From assembly GCA_949127805.1 (NCBI GenBank), contig CASBQC010000108.1, positions 1-32,522 of the forward strand: a stretch of DNA of 32,522 bases. Direction: 5' to 3'. Source of the DNA: Nostocales cyanobacterium PMM_0081. GTDB taxonomy: Bacteria > Cyanobacteriota > Cyanobacteriia > Cyanobacteriales > Nostocaceae. This document shows, piece after piece, positions 28,324 through 32,522 of this stretch (within the stretch, counting starts at the first letter, position 1; each line of letters begins with the position of its first letter). The notes under the pieces are model-generated. The model was not told where the DNA came from, searched no databases, and saw only the letters and a program-made list of their open reading frames with translations. A program made the position numbers and the translations under genes.

Positions 28324-30018
28324 ATGCTGCGACTTGAACATATCAGTAAAATTTATCCCACAGGCGAAATTCTTAAAGATGTAAACTGGGAAGTCAAAGT
28401 TGGCGATCGCATCGGTTTAGTCGGTGTTAACGGTGCCGGCAAATCTACCCAACTAAAAATCATCGCTGGAGAAGTTGAACCCACCGCAGGCATTATTATA
28501 CGTCCTTCTAGCTTACATATAGCTTACCTCAACCAAGAATTTGAAGTAGACCCCAGCCGTACTGTTAAAGAAGAATTTTGGCGTGCCTTTGTCGAAGCAA
28601 ACAAAGTTAATGAAGCTTTGTCACAGGTGCATCGGGAAATGGAAACGGCAACTCCAGAAGAGTTAAACAAACTGATCGACAAAATGGATCGTCTCCAAAG
28701 GCAGTTTGAAGCGCTTGATGGCTATGGATTAGAGGCAAAAATTGACAAAATTTTGCCAGAAATGGGTTTTGATGGTGCAGATAGCGATCGCTTAGTCAGC
28801 GCTTTTAGCGGTGGTTGGCAAATGCGGATGAGTTTGGGTAAAATCCTACTCCAAAAACCTGACTTGTTGCTGCTGGATGAACCTACCAACCACCTTGACT
28901 TAGAAACCATCGAATGGCTGGAAACTTACCTCAAAGGGCTGACTACCCCGATGGTAATAGTATCTCATGACCGGGAGTTTTTAGATCGGCTTTGTACCCA
29001 AGTTGTGGAAACTGAACGCGGTGTTTCCAGCACTTATCTCGGTAATTACTCAGCCTACCTGTTACAAAAATCTGAAAGTCAACAAGCGCAACTTAGCGCT
29101 TACGAACGTCAGCAGAAAGAACTAGAAAAGCAGCAAACCTTTGTAGACAGATTCCGCGCTAGTGCTACCCGCAGTACTCAAGCAAAAAGCCGCGAAAAAC
29201 AACTTGATAAAATCGAACGGATTGAAGCACCCGTAGGTGGGGTAAGAACTTTGCACTTCCGCTTTCCGGACGCACCCCGCAGCGGACGGGAAGTAGTGGA
29301 AATTAAAGATTTGACTCATACCTATGATGATAAAATCCTCTTTCTGGGCGCAAATCTTTTAATTGAAAAAGGCGATCGCATTGCTTTTCTCGGTCCCAAC
29401 GGTGCCGGTAAATCCACTCTGCTGCGTTTGATTACGGGTAGCGAAAAACCCACAGAAGGTACTGTTGGGTTAGGCGAACACAACGTTCTTCCTGGCTATT
29501 TTGAGCAAAATCAAGCCGAAGCCTTGGATTTAAACAAAACCGTCATGGAAACCATCCATGATGAAGTTCCCGACTGGAAAAATGAAGAAGTCCGCACGCT
29601 GTTAGGACGATTTTTGTTTTCTGGGGACACCGTGTTGAAGCCAGTCGCAGCATTAAGTGGGGGAGAAAAAGCGCGTTTAGCGTTAGCCAAAATGCTTTTA
29701 CGTCCTGCAAATTTACTAATTTTAGATGAGCCGACAAATCACTTAGATATCCCAGCCAAAGAAATGCTGGAAGAAGCAATCCAAAATTATGATGGCACTG
29801 TAATTGTCGTTTCTCACGATCGCTATTTTATTTCTCAGGTAGCGAATAAAATCGTCGAGATACGTAATGGTGAATTCCGCGTCTATCTAGGGGATTATCA
29901 TTACTATTTGGATAAAATTGCCGAAGAAAAAGAACAAGCAAAGTTAGAAACACTAACGGCAGAGAAAGCGGCAAAAAAAGCTGCGAAAGACGCGAAAACA
30001 ACAGGAAAACGCAAATAA
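28324..30018 (+). CDS. ABC-F family ATP-binding protein
   Basis: Two ATPase domains: GVNGAGKST/FSGGWQMRMSLGKILL/LLLLDEPTNHLD and GPNGAGKST/LSGGEKARLALAKMLL/LLILDEPTNHLD; no TM segments. Confidence 0.95.
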   Translation: MLRLEHISKIYPTGEILKDVNWEVKVGDRIGLVGVNGAGKSTQLKIIAGEVEPTAGIIIRPSSLHIAYLNQEFEVDPSRTVKEEFWRAFVEANKVNEALSQVHREMETATPEELNKLIDKMDRLQRQFEALDGYGLEAKIDKILPEMGFDGADSDRLVSAFSGGWQMRMSLGKILLQKPDLLLLDEPTNHLDLETIEWLETYLKGLTTPMVIVSHDREFLDRLCTQVVETERGVSSTYLGNYSAYLLQKSESQQAQLSAYERQQKELEKQQTFVDRFRASATRSTQAKSREKQLDKIERIEAPVGGVRTLHFRFPDAPRSGREVVEIKDLTHTYDDKILFLGANLLIEKGDRIAFLGPNGAGKSTLLRLITGSEKPTEGTVGLGEHNVLPGYFEQNQAEALDLNKTVMETIHDEVPDWKNEEVRTLLGRFLFSGDTVLKPVAALSGGEKARLALAKMLLRPANLLILDEPTNHLDIPAKEMLEEAIQNYDGTVIVVSHDRYFISQVANKIVEIRNGEFRVYLGDYHYYLDKIAEEKEQAKLETLTAEKAAKKAAKDAKTTGKRK

Positions 30019-30218
30019 AGGATTTTGAGCGTGGTTAAATTGACTGTTAACTGAGAACCAATTAGCACAAAACAATTGCAAAAATTCCGATAAATTTAAA
30101 AATGTTTAAAAAAATCGGAATTTCATCATAAAAAAAGTTAATAAGCAGAAATTCACTTGCAGCTGTGAATAGCAGTGGTATCATTCGGATATTACAAAAA
30201 GTAAAGGGCAATTTTATT

Positions 30219-31817
30219 ATGACCAAGGCACCTGTTTCTCCCGTGGTGCTTGTCATTTTAGACGGATGGGGCTACTGCGAGGAAACACGAGGAAACGCCA
30301 TCGCTGCTGCTAAAACTCCCGTAATGGAAAGCTTATGGGCAGCTTATCCGCATACCCTCATCCGCACATCCGGGAAAGCCGTGGGATTGCCAGAGGGTCA
30401 AATGGGCAACTCAGAAGTTGGTCATTTGAACATAGGCGCTGGGCGAGTTGTACCACAAGAATTGGTACGCATCTCAGATGCGGTCGAAGACGGTTCCATC
30501 AAACGCAACCCCGCACTGGTCAAAATTTGCCAGGAAGTCCGTAATCGAAATGGCAAGCTGCATATAGTAGGGCTTTGTTCCGAGGGTGGGGTACACTCGC
30601 ACCTGTCGCATTTGTTTGGATTACTTGACTTAGCCAAAGGTCAGGGACTTGACGAAATTTGCATCCACGCCATCACAGACGGTCGTGACACCACACCAAA
30701 AGATGCTGTACAAGCAATCGGGTTGCTAGAAAATTACATTGACCGTATAGGCGTAGGACGCATAGCCACCCTCAGCGGTCGCTATTACGCAATGGATCGC
30801 GATCGCCGTTGGGATCGAGTCAAACGCGCCTATGATGTCATGACGCAAGATGGCGCTGGTTGTGGTCGCTCTTCGGTAGAAGTCATAGAAGCATCTTACG
30901 CCGAAGGTGTTAACGACGAATTCATTTTACCAACCCGCATTGCTCCAGGCGCAGTAGAATCAGGCGATGGAGTCATATTCTTTAACTTTCGCCCCGATCG
31001 CGCCAGACAACTGACTCACGCATTTGTCAATCCTGATTTTGACGGCTTTGAAAGACAGCAAATCGCACCGCTGTCGTTTGCTACCTTTACTCAGTACGAC
31101 CCAGAATTACCAGTTGCTGTAGCCTTTGAACCTCAGAATCTCAGTAATATTCTGGGGGAAGTAATTGCCAATCATGATTTAAAGCAGTTTCGCACCTCAG
31201 AAACCGAAAAATACGCCCACGTCACCTACTTCTTCAACGGCGGTTTGGAAGAACCTTTTCCCGGAGAAGACCGGGAAATGGTCAGCAGTCCAATGGTAGC
31301 GACCTACGACAAAGCGCCGGCGATGTCAGCAGCACCATTAACAGAGGTAGCGATCGCCGCTATCGAAAAGAAAATTTACTCGCTAATTGTAATTAATTAT
31401 GCCAACCCAGACATGGTAGGGCATACTGGTCAAATAGACGCTACGATTAAAGCACTGGAAACTGTTGACCGATGTTTGGGACGCCTTTTAGATAGCGTCG
31501 GCAAAGCCGGAGGTACAGCCTTTATTACCGCCGACCACGGCAACGCAGAGCATATGCTAGATGATGCGGGCAATCCTTGGACAGCTCACACCACTAATCC
31601 AGTGCCCTTAATTGTGGTAGAAGGAGAAGGCGCAAAAATCCCCGGACATGGTACAGATGTCAGCCTGCGGAGCGATGGCAAGCTAGCCGACATTGCCCCC
31701 ACAATTCTGGAGATTTTACAGCTGCCGATTCCACCAGAAATGACAGGGCGATCGCTACTCCAAAATGCTGAGTATGAAGTGCAGTTAAAACGCACTCCCG
31801 CACCAGTTGGATTGTAA
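30219..31817 (+). CDS. gpmI: 2,3-bisphosphoglycerate-independent phosphoglycerate mutase
   Basis: VVLVILDGWGYCEETRGNAIAAAKTPVMESL...GQMGNSEVGHLNIGAGRVVPQEL...HAITDGRDTTP...FITADHGNAEHM. Confidence 0.97.
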   Translation: MTKAPVSPVVLVILDGWGYCEETRGNAIAAAKTPVMESLWAAYPHTLIRTSGKAVGLPEGQMGNSEVGHLNIGAGRVVPQELVRISDAVEDGSIKRNPALVKICQEVRNRNGKLHIVGLCSEGGVHSHLSHLFGLLDLAKGQGLDEICIHAITDGRDTTPKDAVQAIGLLENYIDRIGVGRIATLSGRYYAMDRDRRWDRVKRAYDVMTQDGAGCGRSSVEVIEASYAEGVNDEFILPTRIAPGAVESGDGVIFFNFRPDRARQLTHAFVNPDFDGFERQQIAPLSFATFTQYDPELPVAVAFEPQNLSNILGEVIANHDLKQFRTSETEKYAHVTYFFNGGLEEPFPGEDREMVSSPMVATYDKAPAMSAAPLTEVAIAAIEKKIYSLIVINYANPDMVGHTGQIDATIKALETVDRCLGRLLDSVGKAGGTAFITADHGNAEHMLDDAGNPWTAHTTNPVPLIVVEGEGAKIPGHGTDVSLRSDGKLADIAPTILEILQLPIPPEMTGRSLLQNAEYEVQLKRTPAPVGL

Positions 31818-31874
31818 AAAAGTTAGTCCTTCATGAGTGAGAAGTTAAGAATTAATAATTTTTTAACTTTCCTA

Positions 31875-31899
31875 CAGACGTTCCGGCGGAACGTCTCTG
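31875..31899. repeat. Palindromic repeat CAGACGTTCCGGCGGAACGTCTCTG
   Basis: agacgttccggcggaacgtct core; same family as 45. Confidence 0.82.
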
Positions 31900-31910
31900 C
31901 TGCACCTTTC

Positions 31911-31939
31911 GTACAGACGTTCCGCCGGAACGTCTCTAC
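31911..31939. repeat. Palindromic repeat GTACAGACGTTCCGCCGGAACGTCTCTAC
   Basis: agacgttccgccggaacgtct core; 11 bp after the previous copy. Confidence 0.82.
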
Positions 31940-31960
31940 CTAACTCTTTAAATTCCTACC

Positions 31961-32194
31961 ATGACTGTTACTAATATTGTGCAAGGCATTTGGGCATTTT
32001 CTGCCGTTGGTTTGATTATTTTAGTATTGCTGCATAGCCCGAAAGGCGATGGCGTTGGTGCCATTGGCGGACAGGCTCAATTGTTTAGCAGCACCAAAAG
32101 CGCAGAAACCACACTCAACCGAGTTACCTGGACACTTACGGTGATTTTCCTCGGTTTCACCGTAGTTTTAAGCGCTGGTTGGCTGCCTAAATAA
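31961..32194 (+). CDS. secG: Preprotein translocase subunit SecG
   Basis: IVQGIWAFSAVGLIILVLLHSPKGDGVGAIGGQAQLFSSTKSAETTLNRVTWTLTVIFLGFTVVL. Confidence 0.94.
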   Translation: MTVTNIVQGIWAFSAVGLIILVLLHSPKGDGVGAIGGQAQLFSSTKSAETTLNRVTWTLTVIFLGFTVVLSAGWLPK

Positions 32195-32249
32195 GGATAG
32201 GGAGAATAACTTAACGCCCGATACCCAAAACTCGAAAAAGTATAAGTAG

Positions 32250-32522
32250 ATGGGCATAAATAAACGGAAGTTCGTAGTAAGGGTTTCAGCCCTTAAAAGC
32301 GAAGATTTGAGCGGTAAACCGCTCACTACGAAGAGTATTTTACGTTTAATTACAGTCCTTGCCTTAGCTATTGGCACAGGGCTGTTAGTCATTTTTACTA
32401 ATTTCCAGCCCAATGCCACCGCTGCACTTAACCTTGACTCCGGTGGACAGCCTTGTTTTAAAGATCCACAACACCCAACGAGTCACTCAGAAGAAGGCTG
32501 TCCATATTTGTCTACGGAAAGA
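32250..32522 (+). CDS. Partial CDS (runs off window): membrane-anchored/secreted protein of unknown family
   Basis: MGINKRKFVVRVSALKSEDLSGKPLTTKSILRLITVLALAIGTGLLVIFTNFQPNATAALNLDSGGQPCFKDPQHP..., open to window end; hydrophobic segment like a signal/TM helix; not in the ORF track. Confidence 0.5.
   Translation, partial: MGINKRKFVVRVSALKSEDLSGKPLTTKSILRLITVLALAIGTGLLVIFTNFQPNATAALNLDSGGQPCFKDPQHPTSHSEEGCPYLSTER
32271..32332. repeat. REP-like composite palindrome (TTCGTAGT...ACTACGAA)
   Basis: Terminal ttcgtagt/actacgaa; inner hairpins aagggtttcagccctt and gagcggtaaaccgctc. Confidence 0.8.

Noticed and set aside
658-31756. Frequent GCGATCGC octamers
   Set aside because: HIP1 is a well-known over-represented cyanobacterial motif; used only as taxonomic support.
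32168-32419. Minus-strand ORF over the secG 3' end
   Set aside because: Overlaps secG and the more plausible plus-strand ORF starting at 32250; it reads through the REP-like repeat.

Overview
Cyanobacterial (Nostocales-like) chromosomal window. Evidence: dense HIP1 (GCGATCGC) sites, NdhN, heptamer repeats, cyanobacterial r-protein gene order. The core (about 3.67-22.4 kb) is one long S10-spc-alpha type r-protein cluster, all on +: rplC-rplD-rplW-rplB-rpsS-rplV-rpsC-rplP-rpmC-rpsQ-rplN-rplX-rplE-rpsH-rplF-rplR-rpsE-rplO-secY-adk-infA-(two decayed infA-like copies)-rpmJ-rpsM-rpsK-rpoA-rplQ-truA-rplM-rpsI-rpmE-prfA. Left flank: a probable Pepco-type small protein next to an ORF that joins the front of a caspase-like domain to most of an ABC-2 permease, then a GNAT acetyltransferase and ndhN (-). 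Right flank: a small accessory/defence-like island with tandem paralogous XRE regulators, a single-polypeptide restriction-methyltransferase, and an Rpn/DUF2887-type PD-(D/E)XK nuclease followed by a separate ORF duplicating its C-terminal tail. Conserved genes follow: ABC-F ATPase, gpmI, secG and a truncated membrane/secreted ORF. Most notable candidates: (1) the Rpn-like gene with a free-standing copy of its C-terminal tail, resembling an externalised intragenic antitoxin; (2) the caspase/permease fusion beside a Pepco-like gene; (3) tandem infA-like pseudogenes; (4) a ~600-nt structured leader before rplC with competing stems; (5) XRE paralogs with operator-like repeats exactly 20 bp apart; (6) hairpin-forming heptamer repeats in most r-protein spacers. 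All assignments come from reading the sequence; no database search was run.
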